Counted from the first letter of the stretch, positions 11,111 through 22,310 are shown. The stretch is 64,000 bases of DNA from Siderastrea siderea (GCA_964030785.1 OZ034975.1:3490855-3554854); one strand, 5' to 3'. Made by a program: numbers and translations. Notes: a model not told the origin generated them from the sequence alone.

Positions 11111-11302
11111 TTTAGCAGTTAAAAATTATTCCTTGAGTAAACGTGAGCTTTTAATTCATGGGAGGAATTTCAGTAAACTTTGTACGTACCTTAGGCTGTG
11201 TACTTATGAAAAGAAAGCCTTCGAATGTGCTGGACTTAAAAGATATGATAAGAAAAGATGGAATATTCAGCATGTCGCGAGCGTGGGACAAAGAAAAAAT
11301 CT

Positions 11303-11380
11303 GAGTCCCCGACGGGAATCGAACCCGTGACCTTCCGTACACCGGTCAGACGCTCTAACCACTGAGCTACTGGGAGACTC
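11303..11380 (-). ncRNA. tRNA-Thr-like SINE head
   Basis: The minus strand folds like a tRNA: D arm GCTC-AGTGGTTA-GAGC, anticodon loop CCGGTGT (anticodon GGT, threonine), T arm ACGGG-TTCGATT-CCCGT. A and B box promoters (GCTCAGTGGTTAGAGC, GGTTCGATTCC) are visible. The acceptor stem spacing is off by about three bases and one anticodon-stem pair is broken. A non-tRNA tail of about 60 bp follows and is repeated at 11513-11596. I read it as a SINE, not a working tRNA gene. Confidence 0.7.
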
Positions 11381-11510
11381 GTAGCGAGCATAGGTCATAT
11401 TTAGTGAGTTCGTGATGACACGCGTCCTGCGTACTGCTAGGATCCGCAATGTCGAAGTGCTCTATAGGTGATAAATAAAGAAAGATGGTGACTTTTAAGC
11501 TCGGAGAAGA

Positions 11511-11596
11511 AATAAGAAAAGATGGAATATTCAGCATGTCGCGGGCGTGGGACAAAGAAAAAATCTGAGTCCCCGACGGGAATCGAATCCAGGGAT
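11511..11596 (-). mobile_element. Second, truncated copy of the same SINE
   Basis: The tail sequence and the T-arm end of the SINE at 11256-11320 recur here in the same orientation with few changes, then break off inside the T arm. Two nearby same-strand copies suggest local duplication. It lies just upstream of the EAR-repeat reading frame. Confidence 0.7.
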
Positions 11597-11763
11597 CAGC
11601 AATGTCAAAGTGCCACAATTACCATTATGCTTTTCAATGTCATAATCATATGCTTATCTTTTCTAGTTGCAGTGATATGGGTTTCTTGCAGTGTGGCATC
11701 CATATATTATTTTAACGTTAAATGTAACATGCTTGTTTTTCTATCAAAGATTGTTCCAGTAGT

Positions 11764-12822
11764 TTGCACCGCTTCCAAAAGTATCAAGATTTACCAACCA
11801 AAGCAGCTCTCGTTGTTGAACAGTTCAGCATCAATGGAAGTCTGTTTCTCGCCTTCGCCAACTATCGTGGTGATATTGAGGGCTACAACACAGACTCCTT
11901 TATCTACAAACTGAACAATTCAACTGGAAAGTTTTTCCTCTACCAGACCATCGACACTACCGGAGCATATGACATCGAATATTTTATGATCTCTGATAAA
12001 CATTACCTCGCCGTTGCTGATCACTATAATGGAGCTACATACCAACTGAACTCTGTTATTTACCAGTGGAATGGACACCAGTTTGTTACTTTACAAAACA
12101 TTTCAACAAATTCAACAACAAGCTTTAATTTTTTTGAAATGATACAGGAAATGTTTCTCGCCGTTACGAGTGCGTTGGCAAAGTCGGCAGTCATCTACAA
12201 ATGGAAGGACAACCAGTTTGAAAAGTTTCAGGAGATAGGAACAGGGGGAGCCGGTCATGCAAGCACGGTGTTTGTAATAAACAGTGAAACCTTCATTGTT
12301 TTTGCCAACCAGGACAGCACCCAACAGAGGTATGGTGCCAACTCCACTGTATTCAAGTGGTCAGGAAACAGCTTTGTCAAACTGCAGTCTCTTCAGACGT
12401 ATAGAGCAGCAGATGTGAAGTCCTTCAACATCAACGGTAACACATTCCTCGCCTTTGCCAACGAGTACAATACAAGTAATAAAAACATCGACTCGTTCAT
12501 TTACAAGTGGGATGGGAGCAAGTTCTTTCTGTTTCAGTCTATCCCCACTCGTGGAGCTTATGGCTGGCATCCATTTGTGATGTGCGGTCAAACGTTCCTG
12601 GGTGTGGCCAATACGTGGGATGACAGTCTGGGATTCAACGCAAAGTCTGTTATTTACCGGTACTCTGGAGAGCAGTTCATTCAGTATCAAGAGATATCAA
12701 CTCAGGTAGCGACGGCTATGGCATCATTTGAATACAATGGTCACACCTACCTGGCAATTGCAAATTACCAGAACAGTGATTGGAAACACAACATCAACAG
12801 CACGCTGTATAAATGGATCTAA
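11764..12822 (+). CDS. EAR-repeat (epitempin) protein, about 350 residues, probably a 3' exon
   Basis: The open frame consists of about seven EAR/EPTP repeats of 45-50 residues. The recurring pattern is a start such as FQKYQDLPTKAA, a middle of the type FxIxGxxFLAxAN, and an end of the type SxIYKWxxxxF. Examples are FSINGSLFLAFANY, FNINGNTFLAFANEY and FEYNGHTYLAIANY. EAR repeats fold into a beta propeller and occur in LGI and TSPEAR secreted or cell-surface proteins, which bind partner receptors. The first codon of the frame is TTG and no signal peptide precedes it; tttttctatcaaagattgttccag upstream could be a splice acceptor. It is therefore likely the last exon of a larger secreted protein. 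No damage is seen. Confidence 0.85.
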   Translation: MHRFQKYQDLPTKAALVVEQFSINGSLFLAFANYRGDIEGYNTDSFIYKLNNSTGKFFLYQTIDTTGAYDIEYFMISDKHYLAVADHYNGATYQLNSVIYQWNGHQFVTLQNISTNSTTSFNFFEMIQEMFLAVTSALAKSAVIYKWKDNQFEKFQEIGTGGAGHASTVFVINSETFIVFANQDSTQQRYGANSTVFKWSGNSFVKLQSLQTYRAADVKSFNINGNTFLAFANEYNTSNKNIDSFIYKWDGSKFFLFQSIPTRGAYGWHPFVMCGQTFLGVANTWDDSLGFNAKSVIYRYSGEQFIQYQEISTQVATAMASFEYNGHTYLAIANYQNSDWKHNINSTLYKWI

Positions 12823-13772
12823 AATTGACTTGTAATAAAACAAAGCTAGCAAGATGGACTTCCTTACCAACGAAATCATAACGAACACACTAATAAAGCT
12901 AAAAGGGCAAATGCTTCTTTTGGAAAGAGAACTGACGACAACAAGACTTTTCTAGGACTGATTATTTAAAATACACGTCGAACGTTTTTAACAAGTAGAA
13001 ACTCACATTGAGGATGACAATGAAACACTCACTTTGAGCAGTGTACAGGAAGAATGAACGGTACCTTTTATTACATCGCAAACTGTGTTAGAAGGTGAAG
13101 CTAATAAGGCAGCACTATCTTAGGCGATTTAGTTATGCCAAGACACGCTGTTGTAGATTATTTAAAACTTTTAAGTTTTAAAAAAGTTCTTCGACAAAAT
13201 AGCAGTGACAAACCCAACCGAATTATACGAGGGTAAAATACTAATAGTATAGTTTGCATAATAAGTTAATCCAAATTATCAGTGGTTATCGCGGCCGTAA
13301 TTGGTGGAGACCATGTTGGGCACTCGGTCCATACTGCAGTAAGAAGCTCAACCATCAGATGGCAGTTTTCATGGCGTGAAAATCAAACCACATGAAAAAT
13401 TTTTTCAATGAAAACAACTTATTGGTACATTGTTTAGCAGTTTAGTTACTTTCAAGTTGCAACATGAAATAACTAAAGTGTGGGTTTGTCTACAAACGTG
13501 TTTCTCAGCTTTTTTAAATTAACATTTTTTGTTTGCATGTTCAATTTTACAAACGCTTTTTCCCACACCTAAAGGCATCGGAACGGATTAGAGAATCCCG
13601 GGAGAATCGCAAGAATCTTATGAAAATTGGAATTCGTTTTCTAACAGTTTGTGTTCATATTAAAAGCTTAAGTTCTCTTTCGCAGTACGGACTTGGTGCT
13701 TGGTTATTATAGTAGTACCTTTATTTAATGTTTGAGACCAGGGTGCATTTATTGTAAAGAAAAAGTTAATAC
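12823..13772. other. 3' flank of EAR gene, no recognised feature
   Basis: The sequence directly after the stop contains aataaaa (12832-12838), a possible polyadenylation signal. Beyond this I see no exon, RNA gene or clear transposon end. Confidence 0.4.
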
Positions 13773-13980
13773 GCTAGTTAAACACGTAAAGGTGTCATTG
13801 TTTGTAAAAGCACAAACATTTCGGGCATAGCTCTTCTTCAGTGTGCAGAAGAATGCGCGTTGCAATTGCGCCATACTTAAAAACCTAACTGAAAAAAGTG
13901 CACGTAAAGTGCACACTGAAGAAGAGCTATGCTGAAACGTTTGTGTTACAAACAATGACACTTTTACGTGTTTAACTAGC
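13773..13980. repeat. Imperfect palindrome with about 85-bp arms
   Basis: The left arm begins gctagttaaacacgtaaa and the right arm ends with its inverse tttacgtgtttaactagc. The arms stay complementary through the caaacgttt and agctcttcttcagtgtgca stretches, around a spacer of about 40 bp. It looks like a foldback MITE. No clear target duplication was found beyond the arms. Confidence 0.8.
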
Positions 13981-14040
13981 TTATGAACTCTCTTTGTTAT
14001 TGGTGTCGTAATAAGGTACATCAGGAGCTTATGGGCTCCT

Positions 14041-14335
14041 GGAACATGGGATCGGGCATCAAATGAATGGGAGGTGATCGGTGGGGCGAGTTTAGGGATC
14101 AGAGGGATGGGATCAGGGATCAAAGGGGTGCGATGAGGGAATAGCGGGTTGGTATCAGGGATTATATTAGCAGGGTGAATTCAGAGATCGGAGGAATGGG
14201 TTCAGGGATCAAAGGGGTGGGATCAGGGGTAGAGGGGTGGAAGGTGGAATCAGGGATCAGAGAGGTGGGATCAGGGATCAGAGGGGTGGGTCAGGGATTA
14301 GAGGGGTGGGACCTTGACGCTATTTGGGGATCAGT
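14041..14335 (+). repeat. G-rich minisatellite (GGGATCAGAGGGGTGG family)
   Basis: About a dozen degenerate units of 15-25 bases repeat GGGATCAGGGATCAGAGGGG variants. The G-runs could form quadruplexes on the plus strand. Frames rich in Gly, Ser and Val here are artefacts. Confidence 0.85.
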
Positions 14336-14446
14336 CGAATCGGATCGGAATTTTCAAAGGAGGAAAAAGGGTCATTGATAAGACATACTTCATTACAATG
14401 TTAAAGTTAACAAAACTCCCAGAATATACACTCGGTCAAAATATTG

Positions 14447-16250
14447 TGATTAGTGTACATCATAAACGTAAGTGTTGCGAGAGCCGCAAAAACATTGTCG
14501 GTATTAAAGAGGTTACTGGTGGGGGACAGGAGAGCGGAAGTATCAGGGATAAAAGGGGTCGGAAATCGGGGAAGTATGGGAAAGGAGACGGGAGGAGATT
14601 GCATTTGTGACAGGGCAAGAAGCGTGAAAAACATCACAATATTGCAATAAGAAAAGAACAAACAGGCGCTATCCGCCCTGACGGAAAAGGGGAACTGGAC
14701 TGAAGGATCCAGGGAATGGGAAGCTTATACACTCTCTCCTCCAAGTTCAGTTTTATCATTGCTACAATTTTATTGATGATGATTCTTAACTTACAGTAAT
14801 CACAACAGATTAAGTTCAGAAGTAGTCACATATATGAGTTGTTTGAGAACCCTCAAAAGATTATAATTATCATGGATCAAGGTACAGAAGTGCTACTAGC
14901 AGGTGCAGGAATCTTAGAATAGTACGCACCTATAAACACTTCTGTCAGACTTTGATAAGTCGCATTTATGAGCTGTTTAAAACTTGTTATAGCGTTTAGT
15001 CTGTAAGGAGTTACATTTTTTCGTAGCTGCATGTAGAATGCTAGTTAATTAACCAATCGAATATCAAGGTTTAAAATCGTTATTAGCTGGTGCAGAACTC
15101 TGCACAGTAGTTCACACTGCTGTTGCACTTTGGTGCAACTGAAGTGGTTACCCTGTATAAATATTTTTAATTATTATTATTGTTATTAGTCGTATAAATA
15201 AGCTATTTGAGAACTGTAACATTATCTATAAACATGAAAAAAGTCCTAGCTACACGTATAATGCTGGTTAACAATGCTAGATTGACTGAAATAAAGTTGT
15301 TAAACTTATCAACTGGCTACTTTATTTTCATGGACCGTAAAAGAACAACAGAGAGGAATTTAACAAGCACCTATCCAGGTACAAGGTCCATGCTGCAAAC
15401 ACTTTTGATAGAACATCTGGACAACATATTTCTTCAATAACAAAAAAAAAATACTCTCGTGTTTATTACGAGTAAGATGAGGGTAAATAAAAGACAGTCA
15501 AATTTACAAATAATAACTCGTAGGTTGGTCAGGGACCAATATAAAGGCGATTAATTCTCCCAGATTCTCTTAAAAGGTAACAAATTCGTAGATTGGACAG
15601 TTGAACAAAATTTGGTTACATGTTCTTCTGGTTACCATGTGCACATCTTATTTACACGGAGAAAAGTGATCCAAAAATTCATTCAGAACAACAGAGTTCT
15701 AAGAGAAGGGGAACGATCTAGAGGCACCACACCCAACATTCCAAGAAATAGCTTATTTCTGGGAGTCTAAGTTCCTCGGGCAACTGATCTTCACCTTTCT
15801 ACCACGTGATGAGAATCGGTCCAATTTATCACAGGTCCCCCAGTTTCATTTTTAGGCTGATTTTTCAGGTTGTGATTTATCCATGTTGTCCTCTTTGACT
15901 CCCGCCATATGTCCTTTTGTTTGTTGTCTATGAAAACTTGTGTTGGAGTGTTGGAGGCGCAGTTGATCCTTCTGGAACTGCGAGTGGACATGTTGTCGTT
16001 TTTTACCGTTGGCCAAAAATTCTGGTATTGGAACAACCGAACAAGATGTTGCTGACACTATGGAGTGTGCCATGACACATGTAACGCCATAATTCCGCCA
16101 TAATTTTGCAATACAAAATTCAGGGAAATAAGAAATCCTTCACTTTAAGCCTAAAACTTTAGGCCATTAGAGCTTTTTACGAAGGGGCCGCCGTACAAAA
16201 GTAAGAATCTGTCAGCAAGCGGTTTTGCCCGCCATAATTCGGTTCAGAGA
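14447..16250 (+). repeat. Segmental duplication D, copy 1
   Basis: About 1.7 kb matches 24085-25700 in the same orientation. Shared landmarks include gtatcagggataaaaggggtcgg (here with small changes), the tagttaattaaccaatcgaat stretch and gttgctgacactatggagtgtgcc. On the minus strand both copies keep a frame of the type FIDNKxKDIWRESKRTTW, HNLKNQPxNETxGPVINW (D1 near 15800-15990). That conserved peptide may be an exon, but I do not recognise it. Confidence 0.8.
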
Positions 16251-16649
16251 GGGAAGAAGGGCGCGTGTCGAGTGTCCTCGCACGGTAATCGACTTTTGCG
16301 TGTACTTGCGTGTTTCTCTTTCTGCATCAAATAAACCAGGCAAACGACGAGATTTCGTCACTTCACAGTTTTAAAGGAAGAGGTTCTAAAGGAAGGCACA
16401 CTCGTACAATTCTCTTGGGAAAAATTACAACCCATAACCTTTGTAATACAGGTGCAAGCGCTCTATCAAATGTTAAGGTATATTTCTCAGTTTATTTTAT
16501 CTCAAAAAGCATTAAATAAAACAGCATTTAATGCTGTGAATATTAAAATAACGAGCAAACTACCTGAAGAAGAATAAATGCTGTCCTTAATTTCTTTTTG
16601 CTCTCTAGAGACAAATTACGTCACGAAATGTGTTTCTAACTTTTCAAAG

Positions 16650-16990
16650 CTACTGAGCAGTACTTTGCTGTGACGCTGTTTATTATGCTGTACCACGTGA
16701 TTCTAACTTTTGAGTCTGTGGATGAAATTCTAAAGTGTGACCATTCAAATGAAAGCTACTGAGCAGTACTTTCCCGTGGTGCTGTTTGTTGTGCTGTACA
16801 AGGTGGTTCTAACTTTTGAGTCTGTGGAAGAAATCCTAAAGTGTGACCACTCAAATGAAAGCTACTGAGCAGTACTTTCCCGTGGTGCTGTTTATTATGC
16901 TGTACAAGTCTCAGTCTGCTATGAATGAAATCCTAAAGCGTGATTATTCAAATGTAAGCAACTGAGCAGTACTTTACCGTGGCATCATTT
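16650..16990 (+). repeat. 106-bp minisatellite, about 3.3 units
   Basis: Units begin CTACTGAGCAGTACTTT at 16650, 16756 and 16862, exactly 106 bases apart, with a degenerate partial unit near 16959. Each contains a GTGTGACCAYTCAAATGAAAG end. The matching array in R copy 2 has one more unit. Confidence 0.93.
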
Positions 16991-17112
16991 GTATCTTTGG
17001 ATTTCGTACAAAAAGAATGTTTTCTTTTTCTAAGGTTTCAAAACGAACACTCCTGATACTGAACGATTAAAATTCATAAAACTGCAAAACATTAGGAAAT
17101 ATTTTCTTGTTG

Positions 17113-17242
17113 TCATTTGCCTTTGAGTCTTCCACTGGACAGCTGCCGTGTGGTTCTTTTGAGTTTCTGTAAGTTTTCTAAAACATTTTCGTTTGTGGGT
17201 CCAACTTCAATGCCTTTTTACCCCATCTGTGATACAACACTC
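17113..17242 (-). pseudogene. Last TPR exon, R copy 1, frameshifted
   Basis: The minus-strand exon begins after ttctgacag with GAGTGTTGTATCACAGATGG. Compared with the intact copy at 22439-22596, it has an in-frame 27-base deletion (the residues between RW and KKALKLDP) and then a one-base deletion after LDP that brings a TAG a few codons later. The true stop position is retained further on but is out of frame. The product would lose the end of its last TPR. Confidence 0.7.
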
Positions 17243-17411
17243 CTGTCAGAAAACAACAAAGAATCAGTCAGGTACAGAACGTGTGCAGCCCTCAGTACAT
17301 GCTGAAAAGACCTTAACCTGGTTTATGTTGCATGCATCAACTAGGCTTACTATAACAGATTAGATTTAAGTGTTTTCTTTGTTGATCATCTGTGTAATTG
17401 AATTGAGTAAA

Positions 17412-17476
17412 GAAATAAATAAATAAATAAATAAATAAATAAACAAAAAATAAACAAAATAAATAAATAAATAAAA
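17412..17476 (+). repeat. (AAAT)n microsatellite
   Basis: About 15 AAAT units with two AAAC interruptions, inside R copy 1. Copy 2 of R lacks the long array. Confidence 0.95.
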
Positions 17477-17893
17477 ACTCCCCCGCTTCGCCACCCCCAA
17501 GGGTGGATGGGATGCTAGTCCATCAAAAAGGGGCATGCAACCCACCCCTTATGCCAAAGGATTCCCTTGTGCGACCTTTAAGTGTCTTGGGTGTTTCTTG
17601 GTATTATGGAAGCTATTGTTGGTTAGCTATTGTCTCTCGGTCTGGGTATTGTTTATTGTCTTTCGAATCCTTTGTTTTCCGTCATTTTGGTGATCATAAC
17701 ATCCACAGCACCAAGAAACTGCCCTTAGAAAAAGGTGTTAATTAGTCTTTGACCGAGTAATTCACAAAAGAGAGCAGAAAACTCTGTAAATCCGTTCAAA
17801 GATAATTATACGGGGGAACACATCCCCTCTTGGGAGGGGTGGGTGGGACTAGAAGATTCAAAAATAGACCAGTTAAATTCTCACCTAAATTAC

Positions 17894-17954
17894 CATAAAT
17901 TTCTGCAGAATTTGGGTTCAGCTTCAAAGCTTTAAGGAAGTGCTTCTCGGCCTC
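17894..17954 (-). CDS. TPR-repeat exon (R copy 1)
   Basis: The exon lies between tttcatag and ATTTATG|gtaatt on the minus strand. It encodes EAEKHFLKALKLNPNSAEIY, a clean TPR helix A-B signature (A-x-x-x-x-x-x-A-L-x-x-x-P). It joins in phase to the exon at 18978-19090 (phase 0) and to the following last exon (phase 1). TPRs are protein-protein interaction scaffolds. The sequence style resembles TMTC-type TPR proteins of the ER, but this is only a resemblance. Confidence 0.7.
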
Positions 17955-18012
17955 CTATGAAACAAGTTACAATCGTTACAATCTGTTCAAATTTTTTCTT
18001 AATTTTTTCATC

Positions 18013-18064
18013 AATCAATCAAACGATCGATCGATCGATTGCTCGATCGATCAATCAATCAGTT
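18013..18064. repeat. ATCG/ATCA tetranucleotide palindromic patch
   Basis: Alternating atca, gatc and atcg tetramers form a self-complementary low-complexity patch in the TPR gene intron. Confidence 0.8.
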
Positions 18065-18309
18065 AATTAATTGATCAATAAAGAAATAATTCTTTTTTTA
18101 ACCACAGTGCTAACTGAACTGAGGATATTGTAAACAGAAAAAAATAATTAATTTTTACAAAAATATCGAACATCGATGTATGCAAAGTAGATGTAGATTA
18201 CCAGTAAGTTTCACACAAGTAACTTCACGCGAAGAATTGGGAAGCTCAGTTAACACAAGAAAATTAAACTTATAAAATTTCTTGAATTTCAGTTTGCAAG
18301 AAAGTAAAA

Positions 18310-18700
18310 ACAAAAATTCACCATGATAGGAAAGTACTGCTCAATAGCTTTTAATTGAATGGTCATACTTCAGGGTTCCATACACAGACTCAAAAGTTAG
18401 AACCACCTTGTACAGCATAATAAACAGCACCACAGGGAAGTACTACTCAGTAGCTTTCAATTGATTGATCACACTTTAGGATTTCATCCACAGACTCAGA
18501 AGTTAGAATCACTTTGTACAGCATAATAAGGAAAGTACTGCTCAGTAGCTTTCATTTGAATGGTCACACTTTTGGATTTTATCCACAAACTCAAAAGTTA
18601 GAACCACCTCATACAGCATAATAAACAGCACCACGCGTTTGCTTATAAGCTTTCATTTGAATGGTCACACTTGAAAATTTCATCCACAGACTCAAAATTT
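18310..18700 (-). repeat. 106-bp minisatellite in inverted orientation
   Basis: Between three and four units of the same 106-bp repeat seen at 16650 lie here on the opposite strand (aggaaagtactgctcaatagc, then actcaaaagttagaaccacc, and so on). The inverted pair spans the TPR exon and could form a large foldback. Confidence 0.88.
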
Positions 18701-18977
18701 CTAAAGACCATGAACTGTGGTTTTGCTCTTCTGCTCCTTAGTTAATCCTTTTACCCCCAAGAGTGACCAGCATGTAATTTCTCCTTTCAATATCACTACA
18801 TGTCCAAACATACAGGTCATGAGAATTGCAGAAATGATCACCAAGGATGAAATGTCTTGATGTTCAAACAAACTCTCCCAACATGTAACATAAGAAATAT
18901 CAAGAGAACAGTGAGGAGAATACACATGTTGATATTGGGACTTAAAGGGTCAACTTTGTGACAACATAATTATGTAC

Positions 18978-19090
18978 CGGAAACTCATCCTTCTGTCCAA
19001 GCATGTTGGCGAGGTTGAAGTAAACTGTTGGCTCATTAGGAATGTGGTCCTTGGCTTCTCTGATGGCAGATATCGCTGCATCTCTCTTAC
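18978..19090 (-). CDS. TPR-repeat exon upstream (R copy 1)
   Basis: The minus-strand exon starts after ttgccgtcag and ends TTTCCG|gtacat. It reads KRDAAISAIREAKDHIPNEP then TVYFNLANMLGQKDEFP: the end of one TPR and the first helix of another, continued by EAEKHF in the next exon. Phase joins are consistent. Together the exons show the 3' part of a TPR gene running leftwards; more upstream exons should lie at higher coordinates but are interrupted by a LINE and the R/D duplications. Confidence 0.7.
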
Positions 19091-19324
19091 CTGACGGCAA
19101 AAAGTGGCCATGCGTTAACTTAAGTGTAAATTGGGCCATAACAGGACACCTGCATCTCTGCGGCTATAGACTCAGAAGGCAGTCTCTCATAAGTCTTCGA
19201 AGGTGGTGGAGTGTGATGTGAGAATGGTGCAATCTCAAATGGGGAGCTAGTGAAAATGCAAGTTACAAGGATCCATTAGAACCAAGAACTAAAGGATCCA
19301 TTACTCGGAGTAGAGCTAGGTGGT

Positions 19325-20660
19325 ACGAATTGGGGGGAAAATGTAATAAATACTTTTTTAACTTAGAAAAAAGAAGTTATGAAAAAAGACATATAACAAA
19401 ATTGAAGACACCTGAGGGTATCACGGCAGAGGATCCAAAGGTTATACTAACTGTTATGAAAATTTTTACAACTAGCTTTACACCTCTCAAAACCAGCCAT
19501 CAGCTGAACGGTTCTCCAACTAAATCTCTGATTATGAATCCTTACCGAAACTAGACAATGAAAAGCAAAACCTTTGCGAAGGTCCGATAACCGCAGAAGA
19601 ATGTCTTGCTGCGCTCAAGACCTTTCAACATAATAAGACTCCGGGCACGCATGGTTTAACTGCAGAATTCTATCCCCGCTTTTGAAACGACATCTCTGGC
19701 CCTTTGATTGGCTGCCTCAATCATGGTGCCCTACTAGGGGAGCTTTCTATCTCTCAGAGGCAAGGAATCATCCCCTTGATCCCAAAAAAGAAAAATGGTC
19801 CCACACTGCTGAAAAACTGGCACCCTATCTCTCTTTTAAATACAGACGTACTATAAATTGGCAACCAAATGCATCGTAATGCGGTTAGAGAAGGTACTTC
19901 CTCATCTGATCGAAAGTGATCAAACTGGCTACATCAAAGGTAGATTCATCGGCAAGAACATCCGCCTAATTTCAGATAAAATTGAACAACACGAAAGTAA
20001 GGAGGGAATGATACTCTTCCTAGACTTTGAAAAGGCCTTTGACTCGATAGAATAGGATTATCTTTTTAAAGTGCTTGATATTATGAACTTTGGTCCAAGA
20101 TTCCTCAACTGGATTCATACTTTTTACTAGTTGTGTCGTTAATAATGGCTACTCGTCAGAATTTTTTTCTCTACAAAGGGGTGTAAGACAGGATTGTCCT
20201 CTTTCAGGATTGCTCTTTGTTCTCGCAGCAGAACCTCTCGCCCACCAAATACGAATCAATGAATCAATCAAAGGTCTTGAAAATGGAAATAAGATCACTA
20301 AACTCAGCTTGTACGCCAATGACACCACCGCTTTTGTTCCCAACGACTCATCTGCGGTGACCTTTCTGGCTTGAAAATTAATAAGTCAAAAACTGAGGAT
20401 TTGTGGCTTGGTTCTTGGAAGAGTAGATAAGGCAAAGACGAACCGTTTGGTATTACGTGGCTGAAACAATACATTACTGCTCTTGGAATTGCGTTCCCTT
20501 ATGACGTTCACGTTGGTAACAAAATAAATTTTAACGAGCGACTCGCTAAACGTAAAAAAGTTTTAAATATATACCTGATCAAGCAGACATCTAACAATCT
20601 TAGGCAGGATAGCCATTGTCAAAAATCTAGCACTTGCCAAACTTGTTTATAGCTGCTCCG
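19325..20660 (+). mobile_element. Tx1/L1-like LINE ORF2 fragment
   Basis: The plus strand carries broken reverse-transcriptase pieces: KCNKYFFNLEKRSYEKRHI, then IESDQTGYIKGRFIGKNIRL with LFLDFEKAFDSIE (palm motif A), then FSLQRGVRQDCPLSGLLFVL (motif B), then LYANDTTAF, a mutated YADD (motif C), and KPxKTEDLWLG-like residues after it. Several stops and frameshifts separate the pieces, so it is dead. It lies between the two R copies. Confidence 0.85.
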
Positions 20661-20689
20661 TCCCTTACCGAAATTAGAGCACTATTGTA

Positions 20690-21062
20690 GTATACATTTT
20701 GTATACAAAGAGTATACATAGTATGTACTACATTGCCTTGGTGTACATATTTAGTATGCATCAAATATACATCAAGCAAGATTTGGCCTTAGCAGTACAA
20801 ATTGATGTATACCACTTGTATACAACAATGTCATTGATGTATACTATGAGTATACATCACTGCCTTGAAGCAGCAATGATGAATACACAAAGTATATATA
20901 CATCAAGGCCTTCAAGCAGCAATGATGTATACACAAAGTATGCTTCAGGGTCTTCAAGCAGCACTGATGTATGCAAAAAGTATACATCAGTGCTGCATGG
21001 AGGCCAAGATGTAAAGACACAGCTTCATTGACACTTTGATGTATACTTTTTGTATACTTTGC
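20690..21062 (+). repeat. GTATAC-palindrome tandem array
   Basis: The array contains about ten GTATAC or near-GTATAC cores, with units of roughly 42-60 bases such as GCAGCAATGATGTATACACA repeated near 20870, 20917 and 20960. Neighbouring units are partly inverted (tgatgtatac...gtatacatca), so the array can form many small hairpins. It begins where the LINE fragment ends. Confidence 0.8.
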
Positions 21063-21870
21063 ATCCTCTAAATATTTTCTATATATACCTTGCTTGGTCA
21101 CCATAACATGTAAATGTGATGTCTAAATGTCATAGAAAAAAAGCTGGAGAATTTATTATCTTCGCACCAGCCCTATGAATAAAGTCCACTGTCATTTTGT
21201 AATGTCAATAAGATTTATTGAAAAATCCTAAACTATTTCACTCCTAGATCAAGTTACTGCGAGAGGGTTTGTCATTCTTACTTTTGAGTCCATTTACAAA
21301 AATAATCCTATGTTGTTACCACTCAAATGAAATTTCTTTGGAAGAACTTTTACACGGTCCTATTAAGAAATCCTTCACTTTAAGCCATTATAACTTTTTA
21401 CGATGGGCCGCCGTACAAAAGTAAGAATCTGTCAGCAAGCAGTTTCGCCTGCCATAATTCGGTTCAGAGAGGGAAGAAGAGCGCGTGTCGAGTGTCCTCG
21501 CGCGGTAGTCGACCTTTGCGTGTACTTGCGTGTTTCTCTTGCTGCATCAAATAAACCAGGCAAACAACGAGATTTAGTCACTTCACAGTTTTAAAAGAAG
21601 ACGTTCTAAAGGAAGGATCACTCAGACAATTCTCTTGGGAAAAATTACAACCCATAACCTTTGTTATACAGATGCAAGCGCTCTATCAAATGTTAAGGTA
21701 TATTTCTCAGTTTATTTTATCTCAAAAAGATTTAAATAAAACAGCATTAAATGATGTGAATATTAAAATAACGAGCAAACTACCTGAAGAAGAACAAATG
21801 CTGTCCTTAATTTCTTTTTGTTCTCTAGAGACAAATTTACGTCACGAAATGTGCTTCTAACTTTTCAAAG

Positions 21871-22310
21871 CTACTGAGCAGTACTTTGCTGTGACGCTGT
21901 TTATTATGCTGTACCACGTGATTCTAACTTTTGAAACTGTGGATGAAATCCTAAAGTGTGACCATTCGAATGAAAGCTACTGAGCAGTACTTTCCTGTGG
22001 TACTGTTTATTATGCTGTTCAAGGTGGTTCTAACTTCTGAGTCTGTGGATGTATCCAAACGTGTGACCATTCAAATGAAAGCTACTGAGCAGTACTTTCC
22101 CCTGGTGCTGTTTGCTGTGCTGTTCAAGGTGGTTCTAACTTTCGAGTCTGTGGAAGAAATCCTAAAGTGCGACCACTCAAATGAAAGCTACTGAGCAGTA
22201 CTTTCCCGTGGTGCTGTTTATTATACTGTACAAGTCTCAGTCTGCTATGAATGAAATCTTAAAGCGTGATTATTCAAATGTAAGCAACTGAGCAGTACTT
22301 TACCGTGGCA
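21871..22310 (+). repeat. 106-bp minisatellite, about 4.3 units
   Basis: Unit starts are at 21871, 21977, 22082 and 22188 (spacing 106, 105, 106), then a partial unit near 22285. The array has one more unit than R copy 1. Confidence 0.93.

Larger units (their letters stand above)
16140..17780 (+). repeat. Segmental duplication R, copy 1
   Basis: It matches 21370-23370 over most of its length, and its first 250 bases match 25690-26060. It contains the 106-bp minisatellite, the last exon of a TPR gene on the minus strand and its flanking introns. R is therefore a gene-containing duplication and not a simple transposon. Confidence 0.8.

Noticed and set aside
11303..11380. Functional tRNA-Thr gene
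   Set aside because: Wrong spacing between acceptor stem and D arm, a mispaired anticodon stem and a repeated SINE tail.
16650..22310. CRISPR-like array
   Set aside because: Units are 106 bp, directly adjacent with no unique spacers, and the genome is eukaryotic.
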